37,799 nt of DNA, from contig JAKFXY010000054.1 of NCBI GenBank assembly GCA_021731165.1, positions 1 through 37,799 of the forward strand. The letters are read 5' to 3'. Under the pieces are notes generated by a model. That model was not told where the DNA came from. It ran no database searches and saw nothing but the letters and a program-made list of their open reading frames with translations. The first letter of the stretch is position 1. Each line of letters opens with the position of its first letter. This DNA is from Acidobacteriota bacterium (GTDB lineage: Bacteria; Acidobacteriota; Vicinamibacteria; Vicinamibacterales; UBA2999). Below are positions 1 to 7,734 of this stretch, one piece after another. The translations under genes and the position numbers were made by a program.

Positions 1-484
1 CTCCGGTCTTCAACTTCGAGCCGAGGTCGGCCGTGGGCGAGAACTGCCCCTTGGTGAGGCCGTAGCAGCCGTTGTCCTCGATGACGTAAATCATCGGCAG
101 GTTCCGCCGCATCAGATGGACGAACTGCCCGATGCCGATAGCGCCCGTGTCGCCGTCGCCGCTGACGCCGATCGCGATCAGCTTCCGGTTGGCCACCACG
201 GCGCCAGTCGTCACCGACGGCATACGGCCGTGCACCGAGTTGAAACCGTGGGAGCTCCCGAGGAAATACGCGGGACTCTTGCTCGAGCAGCCGATTCCCG
301 AGAGCTTGACGACCTGTGACGGGTCCACGCCAAGCTCATAGAACGAGTCGATGAGTCGCTCGGTGATGGCGTTGTGGCCGCACCCGGCGCAGAGGGTGGT
401 CTTCCCCCCGCGGTAGGCGATGGGCTCGAGGCCGATACGGTTGGTTTTCTTCGCCGGTGCCGGCGGGGTTGCTGATGTCGACAT
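1..484 (-). CDS. korB: 2-oxoacid:ferredoxin oxidoreductase, beta subunit (partial, C-terminus beyond the left edge)
   Basis: This is the TPP-binding subunit that decarboxylates a 2-oxoacid (2-oxoglutarate or pyruvate) and passes electrons to ferredoxin in the cytoplasm. Only the first 161 residues are present. Visible motifs are CAGCGH at residues 32-37 (family position of an Fe-S cysteine pair), GDGD at 109-112 and EDNGCYG at about 136-142, which together form the Mg-TPP binding signature. The start is an ATG at 484. The alpha subunit gene lies just upstream on the same strand with a gap of 92 bp, the usual alpha-then-beta order. No defect is seen in the visible part. Substrate preference cannot be read from this fragment, so KorB is preferred over PorB only because of the fused gamma-alpha partner. 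Confidence 0.93.
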   Translation of the reverse strand, partial: MSTSATPPAPAKKTNRIGLEPIAYRGGKTTLCAGCGHNAITERLIDSFYELGVDPSQVVKLSGIGCSSKSPAYFLGSSHGFNSVHGRMPSVTTGAVVANRKLIAIGVSGDGDTGAIGIGQFVHLMRRNLPMIYVIEDNGCYGLTKGQFSPTADLGSKLKTG

Positions 485-538
485 GTCTCGTGTCCCTCGG
501 CGCGGCGTAAGGCCGTGCCCTTCCTACCCATGATGTAG

Positions 539-559
539 GGCGGGCCCTTGCGGCCCGCC
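539..559. other. Perfect GC hairpin between korA and korB
   Basis: An 8-bp perfect inverted repeat (GGCGGGCC at 539-546 and GGCCCGCC at 552-559) encloses a 5-nt loop. It lies in the 92-bp gap between the two oxidoreductase genes. No T-run follows on either strand, so it is not a textbook terminator. It could be an mRNA processing or stability element that sets the subunit ratio, or one copy of a dispersed palindromic repeat. Confidence 0.55.
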
Positions 560-576
560 AGGCGTAAAACCGTCCC

Positions 577-2469
577 CTACTCGTCTCCGACGCGGCCCGT
601 TCCCGCTAGCCGTGTCGCGTGAGTGCCGGGTTCGTGCTTCAGCAGCTCCGTCGTGACCGAACGGCCGTCGATTGGCAGGCCGACATAGTGGAGGATGCTG
701 CGCAGCTTGGCAAACTGAGCAGCCGTGCACTCCATTTTGAGCAACGACAGCATCTGGCTGTCGCGGTTCTGCTCGACCACGTAGACGCGGTCGCAGCGAT
801 CGATGAATTTTCCGACCTCGGTCGTGAAGGGGTAGGCCTTGAGTCGCAGATACGATGTCTCCAGCCCCTCCTCGTTCCTGAGCTGATCGCGCGACTCGGC
901 AATCGCCCAGTGGGTCGTCCCGTAGGCGATGATGCCGATCCGCGCGCCTGGAGCGGCGCTGCCGGCCATCTCGATCTCGGGCTTTGGTACCAGTGTCCTG
1001 GCCGTCTCGAACTTTCGTGAAAGCCGGTCGAGGTTGCCCGCGTAGTCGTCAGCGCGCTCGCTGTACTGCGCGTTCGCGTTGTGGCCGGAGCCGCGCGTGA
1101 AATACGCCGGCATCCCATCGCCAGGCACAGTCCGGTAGGGAATGCCGTCGCCATCCACGTCGCGGTACCGGCCGAACGAGCCAAGCCGCTTCAACGTGTC
1201 CGCGTCCAGCCGCTTGCCGCGGTCGATCGGCCGGTCCGTGTGCTGGAACGGGCGCGACATCCAGTTGTTCATGCCCAGATCGAGGTCCGACATCACGAAG
1301 ACCGGCGTCTGGAGCCGCTCCGCGAGATCGAAGGCGTCCATGGCCATCGAGTAGCACTCCTCCACGGAGGCGGGGAGCAGCATCGGGTGCTTCGTGTCGC
1401 CGTGCGACAACGTCGCCGCGGAGAGAATGTCCTGCTGACCCGTTCGCGTCGGAAGCCCTGTCGATGGCCCGCAGCGCTGGACGTCGAAAATCACGGCCGG
1501 AACCTCGGCGTAGTAGCCGAGGCCGGTGAACTCACCCATCAGCGACAGTCCGGGCCCGGCGGTGGAGGTCATTGCCCTGGCGCCCGCCCAGCCAGCGCCG
1601 ATCACCATCCCCAGCGCGGCGATTTCGTCCTCGGCTTGAATCGCGGCGAAAGTGGCCTTGCCTGTGGCCGGATCCTTTCGGTACTTCTTCAGGTAATCGA
1701 TCAGTGATTCGCAGAGCGAGGAGGAGGGCGTGATCGGGTACCAGCCGACGAAGGTGACGCCCGCCATCAGGCAGCCGATCGCCGCCGCGGCGTTACCCTC
1801 GATCAGGATCATCCCGGTCGTCTTGTTCATCGGTTCGATGACGAACGGATCCGACTTGGTGAGGTTGGTCTCGGCGAAGTCGAAGCCCGCCTTGAGAGCG
1901 CCCAGATTCAACTGGATCGCCTTCTCCTTCTTCCCCAGCTGCTTCCGCAACGCCTTCTCCATCTGGCCCATGTCTATGGACAGCAGACGCGAGAGCACGC
2001 CGTCGTAAATCATGTTGCGGACGAGCCGCCGCAGCTTGGCGTCGTGCGTGATCGGGGTGATCAGCTTGTCGAAGGGAACGGGGTAGAACGTGAGGTCCTT
2101 GCGGAGCTCGTTGAGCTTGAGCGGTTCGTCATAGATGACGGCCGCACCCGGTGCGAGCGTCATCACGTCTTCCTTGGCCGTCTCCGCATTCATCGCCACG
2201 AGGAAGTCCACTTCCTTTTTCCGGCAGATGTAGCCCTTCGAGCTCGCTCGGATGGTGTACCAAGTAGGCAGCCCGGCGATGTTCGACGGGAACATGTTCT
2301 TGCCGGACACCGGCACGCCCATCTGAAAGATCGAGCGCAAGAGGACGACGTTGGCCGTCTGACTTCCAGATCCGTTGACAGTGGCGACCTGGATGGCGAA
2401 ATCGTTGACGATACGCCCGGTACCCGGGCGGGAGACAGCTTCCTGTTCAGCGGACGCGGTCACGGACAT
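577..2469 (-). CDS. korA: 2-oxoacid:ferredoxin oxidoreductase, fused gamma-alpha subunit
   Basis: This is the large subunit of a two-subunit 2-oxoacid:ferredoxin oxidoreductase, about 630 residues from the ATG at 2469. Residues of about 20-210 are the gamma-type domain, with the early GSGSQTANVV glycine-rich segment. A TPP pyrimidine-binding alpha domain follows, with YPITPSS at about 244-250, and the C-terminal part matches the usual alpha-subunit domain. In-frame TTG at 2505 would add 12 residues, but the ATG has AGGA about 10 nt upstream and a family-like N-terminus. The gene heads the korAB pair. KorA-type fusion favours 2-oxoglutarate as substrate, but other 2-oxoacids are possible. It would supply reduced ferredoxin or run in the TCA cycle. 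Confidence 0.94.
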   Translation of the reverse strand: MSVTASAEQEAVSRPGTGRIVNDFAIQVATVNGSGSQTANVVLLRSIFQMGVPVSGKNMFPSNIAGLPTWYTIRASSKGYICRKKEVDFLVAMNAETAKEDVMTLAPGAAVIYDEPLKLNELRKDLTFYPVPFDKLITPITHDAKLRRLVRNMIYDGVLSRLLSIDMGQMEKALRKQLGKKEKAIQLNLGALKAGFDFAETNLTKSDPFVIEPMNKTTGMILIEGNAAAAIGCLMAGVTFVGWYPITPSSSLCESLIDYLKKYRKDPATGKATFAAIQAEDEIAALGMVIGAGWAGARAMTSTAGPGLSLMGEFTGLGYYAEVPAVIFDVQRCGPSTGLPTRTGQQDILSAATLSHGDTKHPMLLPASVEECYSMAMDAFDLAERLQTPVFVMSDLDLGMNNWMSRPFQHTDRPIDRGKRLDADTLKRLGSFGRYRDVDGDGIPYRTVPGDGMPAYFTRGSGHNANAQYSERADDYAGNLDRLSRKFETARTLVPKPEIEMAGSAAPGARIGIIAYGTTHWAIAESRDQLRNEEGLETSYLRLKAYPFTTEVGKFIDRCDRVYVVEQNRDSQMLSLLKMECTAAQFAKLRSILHYVGLPIDGRSVTTELLKHEPGTHATRLAGTGRVGDE

Positions 2470-2553
2470 TTTTCTATCCTGCTCTCCAGGCTTCCAGCCA
2501 GACAAACCTGCAGAGGAGATGGCGGTTGAATATTTAAGGCTGAAACGTCAGCA

Positions 2554-2559
2554 ATTATA
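2554..2559 (-). promoter_or_regulatory. Possible -10 box for korAB
   Basis: A perfect TATAAT reads on the minus strand about 80 nt upstream of the korA ATG, in the gap between korA and the divergent cytochrome gene. No good -35 hexamer is seen at 16-18 bp, so the call rests on the -10 match alone in GC-rich DNA. Confidence 0.35.
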
Positions 2560-2715
2560 GCCCATGGTCTGCAATTTGCGCGATCAACCAGCCCCTTCTG
2601 CTGATCGAGAACGCCCGAATGATCGTGTGGCTCACGCGAGATCGTTTCGAGATCAGTTCTGAGACTCGCTTGCAGAGTTCCGGGCACTTGCGCTGTTGGG
2701 ATACCGTTTGCTCGG

Positions 2716-3903
2716 ATGTGCACGCGGTCTATGTTGTCGATCTGGGCGGCGGCTCTCTTCTTTGTCGCCGTCTCCGGGGTTGCCTCGCTCCACGCGGCGC
2801 AGGACGCAGCCACCGCAGCGGCGACACCACCGACCTCTCTCGCCAACGCCCTGCCCGCTGACGCGGCGGGAGAAGAAATCTTCCGCCTGGCCTGTTCGAC
2901 GTGCCATGCGCCCGATGGTGGAGGCGCGCCGCAAAGCATCGTGGGATTCGCGCTGCCTCTGCCGAACGGACACTCGTTCCCGGATTTCACCGACTGCGCG
3001 ACGAACACCGTGGAGCCGCTCGCCGACTGGGTCGCGGTGACCACCCGAGGAGGCCCGATTCGCGCCCTCGACCGGCACATGCCGGCGTTTGGTGATGCGC
3101 TGTCGGCGGAGCAGATCGAGCAGGTGGTCAAGTACATCTGGTCTTTCTGCGAGGATTCTTCGTGGCCGCGCGGCGAACTGAACCTACCCCGGGCATTCTT
3201 CACGGAAAAGGCATTTCCCGAGAACGAGACTGTCCTCACGACCGGCATCACCGGGGCTGGAGCCAGGGCGGTCACCAACCAGCTTGTCTACGAACACCGA
3301 ATTGGCTCACGTGGCCAGTACGAAGTGGCCATCCCCTTCAACGCCCAACAAAGTGACGCCGGAGGCCGATGGAGCCGCGGGCTCGGCGACGTCGAGCTCG
3401 CTTTACGGCGCACGTTCTATGCAAGTACCGAACGCGGAAGCATCTTCGCCGCCGGAGGGGCGGTGACGCTGCCGACCGGCAAGGAAAACGAAGGAATGGG
3501 CAACGGATTCACGGTGTTCGAGCCGTTTGCCATGTGGGGTCAAATCCTGGGCACCAACGGGTTTCTCCAGGTTCACACGGGCTACGAAATCCCGTCTGAC
3601 CACAACCTTGGGCGGAACGAGGGGTTCGTACGCACGGCCTTGGGCTACACGCTGGGGCAGGACCACGGCTTCGGACGGGTATGGTCCCCTATGGCCGAAG
3701 TCCTGGCGGCCAAACCGAAGGGCGGGCCCACGGAGTGGGACGTGGTCCCACAGATGCAGGTTTCGCTGAGCAAGCTTCAGCACATCCTCCTCAGCGTCGG
3801 TGTTCGGGTGCCGCTCAACGAGCGAGAGGAGCGGAAGCCCCAGGTCCTGACCTACATCCTCTGGGACTGGTTTGACGGCGGGTTCTTCCAGTTCTGGAAG
3901 TAA
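2716..3903 (+). CDS. Monohaem cytochrome c domain fused to an outer-membrane beta-barrel-like domain
   Basis: An N-terminal signal segment (hydrophobic, ending near residue 27) is followed by a class I cytochrome c domain. It has CSTCH at 60-64 and a likely axial methionine in HMPAF at about 121-125. From about residue 165 the protein changes to alternating, glycine- and aromatic-rich segments like outer-membrane beta-barrels of the phenol MetA-pathway type, including GLGDVELAL at 222-230. The chain ends in an aromatic stretch, FFQFWK. The protein has 395 residues. An ATG at 2731 is an alternative start. The next gene is a five-haem cytochrome 24 bp downstream. Cytochrome-porin fusions such as Cyc2 of iron oxidisers share this layout, but homology to Cyc2 is not claimed. 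Electron transfer across the outer membrane is an inference. Confidence 0.8.
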   Translation: MCTRSMLSIWAAALFFVAVSGVASLHAAQDAATAAATPPTSLANALPADAAGEEIFRLACSTCHAPDGGGAPQSIVGFALPLPNGHSFPDFTDCATNTVEPLADWVAVTTRGGPIRALDRHMPAFGDALSAEQIEQVVKYIWSFCEDSSWPRGELNLPRAFFTEKAFPENETVLTTGITGAGARAVTNQLVYEHRIGSRGQYEVAIPFNAQQSDAGGRWSRGLGDVELALRRTFYASTERGSIFAAGGAVTLPTGKENEGMGNGFTVFEPFAMWGQILGTNGFLQVHTGYEIPSDHNLGRNEGFVRTALGYTLGQDHGFGRVWSPMAEVLAAKPKGGPTEWDVVPQMQVSLSKLQHILLSVGVRVPLNEREERKPQVLTYILWDWFDGGFFQFWK

Positions 3904-3927
3904 TTTAATGCCGGTCCGAGGAGCAGC

Positions 3928-5640
3928 ATGACGATGCACGGAGTTCTTCCGCTGGCCTGCGTGGTCTGGCTGTTGTCCCTCTTCCTGATCGTGCCGAGTG
4001 CGCAGACCGATCAGCTCCTGGTTCCACGTTCCGAGTTCCAGATTCGGTCGGGAACGGCCGGCGGGCCGCGCGGGTCTGCCCCTCACCAGGATCTGACACT
4101 TTTTACTCACTCGGACAACTGCGTGGCGTGCCACAACAACCTGGTCACCCCATCCGGCGAGGATGTGTCCATTGGGGCCACGTGGCGCTCGACCATGATG
4201 GCCAACTCCGCACGGGATCCCTACTGGCAGGCGAGCGTGCGTCGCGAGACGATCGATCACCCGAAGCACCGAGCCGCGATCGAGGACGAATGTGCGCAAT
4301 GCCACATGCCGATGGCGAACCACATCGCCCGGGTGTCGGGTGGCAAGGGGGAGCTGTTCGCCCACCTGCCGATCGCCGGTGACGACAACTCCGAACTCCA
4401 CCGCCTCGCCGCAGATGGCATTTCGTGCGCCGTCTGTCATCAAATGTCGAGTGAGCGGCTGGGCACTCCGGCGAGCTTCAACGGCGAGTTCATCGTCAAG
4501 CCAACGCTCCCTGGTGCACCACGGGTGATCTTCGGACCGTATGCGATCGACGTTGGGCGCAAGACGGTCATGCGCTCGGTCACCGGCTTCGAGCAGGTCG
4601 AGGCGCCCCACATCCGGCAGTCGGAGCTCTGTGCGTCGTGTCACACCCTCAAGACCCAGGCATTTGGTCCAGACGGCGAGGTCATCGGCTCGTTGCCCGA
4701 GCAGATGAACTACCAGGAGTGGCTGCACAGCGATTTCAACAAGGAACAGCGGAGCTGCCAGTCGTGCCATATGCCGGCTGCCCCGGGGCCCGTTCGGAAT
4801 GCGTCGGTTCTCGGGGACAGTCGCGAGAGCCTGGCCCGGCACCTGTTCGTCGGCGGGAACGCCTACATGGTGCGGATGCTCAGCCGCTATCGAACGGAGC
4901 TCGGTGTCGAGGCGCTGCCATCCGAACTCGAGGCCACGGCGAGAGCCACGATCCGCCAACTCCAACAGGAGACCGCCACGATTGCCCTGTCCACCCTGCA
5001 GCGGGCTGGTGACACGCTGGCCTTCGACGTGGATGTCCGAAACCTCTCCGGCCACAAGTTCCCCACCGGTTACCCGGCGCGCCGCACGTGGCTCCACATC
5101 AGAGTGACAGATGCCCAGGGGAAGCCCGTGTTCGAGTCGGGCGCCATCAGCGATGCCGGCGCCATTCAGGGCAACGACAACGACAGCGACCCAGCGAGGT
5201 TCGAGCCCCACTACGAGCAGGTAACCAGCCAGGACCAAGTGCAGATCTACGAGTCGATCCTCGGCGATCGGGCCAACGTGCCGACAACCGGTCTGCTGAC
5301 GGCCACGCAATATCTGAAGGACAACCGCCTCCTGCCTCGAGGCTTCGACAAGGCGACCGCCGACCCAGAGGTGGGCGTCTACGGCGGCGCTGCCCGCGAC
5401 GGAGATTTCACCGGCGCCGGCGACCGCGTTCGATTCGTCGTGACCGTGCCCGAGTCCGCCTCCTTGACTGTGAACGCGGAGCTGCGGTACCAGTCGATCG
5501 GTTATCGTTGGGCGCACAACCTCGAGAAGTACGATGCGGCGGAGCCCAAACGCTTCGTCGCATACAACAAGGCAATGTCCGCTGACTCGTCGGTGGTGGT
5601 GGCCATGGCCACGCGTCAACTGGCCCCGGCGCAACCATAA
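3928..5640 (+). CDS. Pentahaem c-type cytochrome, exported
   Basis: This 570-residue protein starts at an ATG preceded by GGAG at 5-nt spacing and has an N-terminal hydrophobic export signal (about residues 5-25). Five CxxCH haem motifs are visible: CVACH at 65, CAQCH at 122, CAVCH at 167, CASCH at 235 and CQSCH at 277. Extra histidines in the haem region could serve as distal ligands. Residues of about 300-570 contain no haem motif and look beta-rich (SGHKFPTGYP near the junction), a tail seen in multihaem cytochrome families related to cytochrome c554. It follows the cytochrome-barrel fusion directly and is probably co-transcribed. The cellular place should be the periplasm or cell surface. 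The redox partner and substrate are unknown. Confidence 0.88.
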   Translation: MTMHGVLPLACVVWLLSLFLIVPSAQTDQLLVPRSEFQIRSGTAGGPRGSAPHQDLTLFTHSDNCVACHNNLVTPSGEDVSIGATWRSTMMANSARDPYWQASVRRETIDHPKHRAAIEDECAQCHMPMANHIARVSGGKGELFAHLPIAGDDNSELHRLAADGISCAVCHQMSSERLGTPASFNGEFIVKPTLPGAPRVIFGPYAIDVGRKTVMRSVTGFEQVEAPHIRQSELCASCHTLKTQAFGPDGEVIGSLPEQMNYQEWLHSDFNKEQRSCQSCHMPAAPGPVRNASVLGDSRESLARHLFVGGNAYMVRMLSRYRTELGVEALPSELEATARATIRQLQQETATIALSTLQRAGDTLAFDVDVRNLSGHKFPTGYPARRTWLHIRVTDAQGKPVFESGAISDAGAIQGNDNDSDPARFEPHYEQVTSQDQVQIYESILGDRANVPTTGLLTATQYLKDNRLLPRGFDKATADPEVGVYGGAARDGDFTGAGDRVRFVVTVPESASLTVNAELRYQSIGYRWAHNLEKYDAAEPKRFVAYNKAMSADSSVVVAMATRQLAPAQP

Positions 5641-5690
5641 GCGGGCTCGTCAGGCGGAATCGTCAACCGGAATTGCAGGATAGCTACCAG

Positions 5691-6524
5691 ATGGATTGGG
5701 CCGCACTTCACCCGCAGGTTGTTCATTTCACGATTGTGCTCGTCATCATCGGTGTCGCGTTCAGGCTGGTGTCGCTGCTGGAGTGGCCTGCCTTCGCGTT
5801 CACGGGACCGGCCGCGGCCACGCTGCTTATCCTGGCGGCGGCATCGGCCGTGGTGTCCGTACAGTCAGGTACGGCCGCGCACGGTCCCGTGGAGCGCGCG
5901 CCGGGCGCACGGCCGGCCGTGGAGGAGCATGAGGAGTGGGGCGAGCGTACCCGAACGGTCCTTCTGGTTCTTGGCGCGATTGAACTCCTCGGTCTGGCGT
6001 TTCGCCGTTCACCGAAGGCGAAGGTGGTTCACTCGCTGGCCGCCGTCGTTGGTCTCGTCGGAGTGTTTTGCGTGTACGAAGCCGGTGAGCACGGCGGCGA
6101 ACTGGTCTATGCGTACGCCGGCGGCGTGGGCATCCGCTCTGGCGACCCCAAGGACGTGGAGCGGCTTCTCCTCGCCGGCTACTATCACCAGTCTCTGGCG
6201 GATCGAAAGGCCGGACGCGCCGATCAGGCTGCCGCGCTGATCGCGGCCGCGGCGGAGAGGTTCGGATCGGATCCGGAAGTGCGGATGCTCGCGGCTGAAT
6301 CGATGTTGATCGACCGCAAGAATCCCCAGGGGGCGATCGATGCGCTCGCCGCACTCGAGGTTCCGCAGGACAATCGCGTCCTGCGGATCCAGCGCGCCAT
6401 GCTATTGGCTGACGCATTTGAAGCCGCGGGCCGGAAGGACGCGGCCATCGCGGCACTGGAGCCGGTCCTCGCCGCTTTCCCCAATCCCCGAATTCAACAG
6501 CGTCTCGACGCGCTCAAGCAGTAG
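5691..6524 (+). CDS. DUF2231-like membrane protein with a C-terminal TPR-like region
   Basis: The N-terminal part has the MDWAALHPQVVHFTIVL-type opening of DUF2231 membrane proteins and about four predicted membrane segments within the first 150 residues. From about residue 165 to the end the sequence is soluble and alanine-rich with helix-turn-helix periodicity like tetratricopeptide repeats. The start is taken at the ATG at 5691. An in-frame TTG 18 nt upstream is also possible. The gene is 50 bp downstream of the pentahaem cytochrome and on the same strand. DUF2231 proteins often lie near cytochrome and electron-transfer genes, so it may anchor or organise the neighbouring cytochromes. The function itself is unknown. 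Confidence 0.75.
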   Translation: MDWAALHPQVVHFTIVLVIIGVAFRLVSLLEWPAFAFTGPAAATLLILAAASAVVSVQSGTAAHGPVERAPGARPAVEEHEEWGERTRTVLLVLGAIELLGLAFRRSPKAKVVHSLAAVVGLVGVFCVYEAGEHGGELVYAYAGGVGIRSGDPKDVERLLLAGYYHQSLADRKAGRADQAAALIAAAAERFGSDPEVRMLAAESMLIDRKNPQGAIDALAALEVPQDNRVLRIQRAMLLADAFEAAGRKDAAIAALEPVLAAFPNPRIQQRLDALKQ

Positions 6525-6585
6525 CACCCGGCGAAGGTCCTATCGTCCCGCCCATCAGCCGGCGGAAGTAGGCGCGCCTTGAGCG

Positions 6586-6632
6586 CCGCCTGGCACAGGC
6601 GGATTCGTCGTCGCGTCGTGCTGAGCACGACG
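6586..6632. other. Two tandem perfect hairpins in an intergenic gap
   Basis: Two strong stem-loops sit 11 nt apart. The first pairs CCGCCTG (6586-6592) with CAGGCGG (6596-6602) over a GCA loop. The second pairs CGTCGTGC (6614-6621) with GCACGACG (6625-6632) over a TGA loop. They lie between the DUF2231-like gene and the metallo-beta-lactamase-fold gene. Neither is followed by a T-run. They may mark the end of the cytochrome transcript or a processing site. Confidence 0.5.
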
Positions 6633-6682
6633 GCTGTGCGCCTGGTATATGATTCCGCAGCTCGACACCGGATCGAGGCCGA

Positions 6683-7729
6683 ATGATGCCTGTGAAATCG
6701 TTGCTGACCGCGATCGTGGCGCTCCTGACCATCGGCGATTCGGCTCCGCCCCTTCTGGCGCAGCAGAGTCCATCAGCCGACAGTCTGGTGACGGTTCAGG
6801 TCCAGCCGAACTTCTACATGATCGCCAGGGCTGGCGGGAACATCGGGGTCCAGATTGGTGAGGATGGCGTAGTGCTCGTGGATGCGGGCGCCGCCGGCCA
6901 GTCGGACGCGGTGGTCGCAGCGGTCAAGAAGCTCACCAGCAAGCCGATCCGCTACATCATCAATACGAGCGCCGATCCGGACCACATCGGTGGCAACGAA
7001 CAAGTGGCCAAGGCGGGCCAATCGTTCTTCGTTGCCGGCAATCTGGGTCCCGGAGGCGGCCAGAACAACACGGCCATCGGCAACGGCGGGGCCGCGTCGA
7101 TTGTCGCGACGGAGAACGTTCTGACGAGGATGGGCGCGCCGACGGGGCAGCAGCCGCCCTATCCAGTAGCCGCCTGGCCGACAGAAACGTTTACGCGAAG
7201 ACAGAAGGCCCTCTTCCTCAACAACGAGGGCATCGAGATCCTTGCCCAGCCTGCGGCGCACACCGACGGCGACAGCATCGTCTTCTTTCGACGTTCCGAC
7301 GTGATCGTCACCGGCGACATCTTCGACACCACACGGTTCCCGGTCATCGACATCGACAAAGGCGGCAGCATCCAGGGAGAGATTGACGCCTTGAACCGGC
7401 TCGTCGAGCTTGCGATTCCCTCCATTCCGCTGCCGTGGAAGGAGGGCGGCACGCAGGTCGTCCCGGGCCATGGGCGGATCTCCGAGCAGGCGGAACTGGT
7501 TGAGTATCGCGACATGCTGACGATCATCCGCGACCGGGTCCAGGACATGATCAATAGCCGTATGACGCTCCAGCAGATCACGGCGGCGGCGCCCACCAAG
7601 GGGTGGACCAAACGGTATGGCACTGACTCCGGTCCCTGGACGACCGACATGTTCGTGGAAGCGATCTACAAGGGCCTGGCGCCCAAGGCCGCCGCGCCTC
7701 CAGCCAAGAGCGCGCCGACGAAAAAATAG
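6683..7729 (+). CDS. Metallo-beta-lactamase-fold protein with incomplete HxHxDH motif, exported
   Basis: The protein has 348 residues with a signal peptide ending near ALA/QQ at about 26-28, so it is probably periplasmic. The fold is recognisable from VLVDAG at about 64-69, the DH of the metal motif at 100-101, His193 (AAHTDGD), Asp212 (VTGD) and His263 (VPGHG). The two histidines expected before DH are missing: the segment reads NTSADPDH instead of an HxHxDH pattern. Site-2 ligands are kept and two site-1 ligands are lost. The start ATG at 6683 has GAGG 4 nt upstream. Related exported MBL proteins are often found with PQQ or redox enzymes. The substrate is unknown, and the missing histidines make standard di-zinc hydrolysis doubtful. 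Confidence 0.85.
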   Translation: MMPVKSLLTAIVALLTIGDSAPPLLAQQSPSADSLVTVQVQPNFYMIARAGGNIGVQIGEDGVVLVDAGAAGQSDAVVAAVKKLTSKPIRYIINTSADPDHIGGNEQVAKAGQSFFVAGNLGPGGGQNNTAIGNGGAASIVATENVLTRMGAPTGQQPPYPVAAWPTETFTRRQKALFLNNEGIEILAQPAAHTDGDSIVFFRRSDVIVTGDIFDTTRFPVIDIDKGGSIQGEIDALNRLVELAIPSIPLPWKEGGTQVVPGHGRISEQAELVEYRDMLTIIRDRVQDMINSRMTLQQITAAAPTKGWTKRYGTDSGPWTTDMFVEAIYKGLAPKAAAPPAKSAPTKK

Positions 7730-7734
7730 AGATT

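Noticed and set aside
3403-5634. A 743-codon open frame on the minus strand
   Set aside because: It is antisense to the cytochrome genes, whose CxxCH motifs, signals and ribosome-binding sites are convincing. Its composition is the Arg/His/Gly-rich type of a shadow frame in GC-rich DNA.
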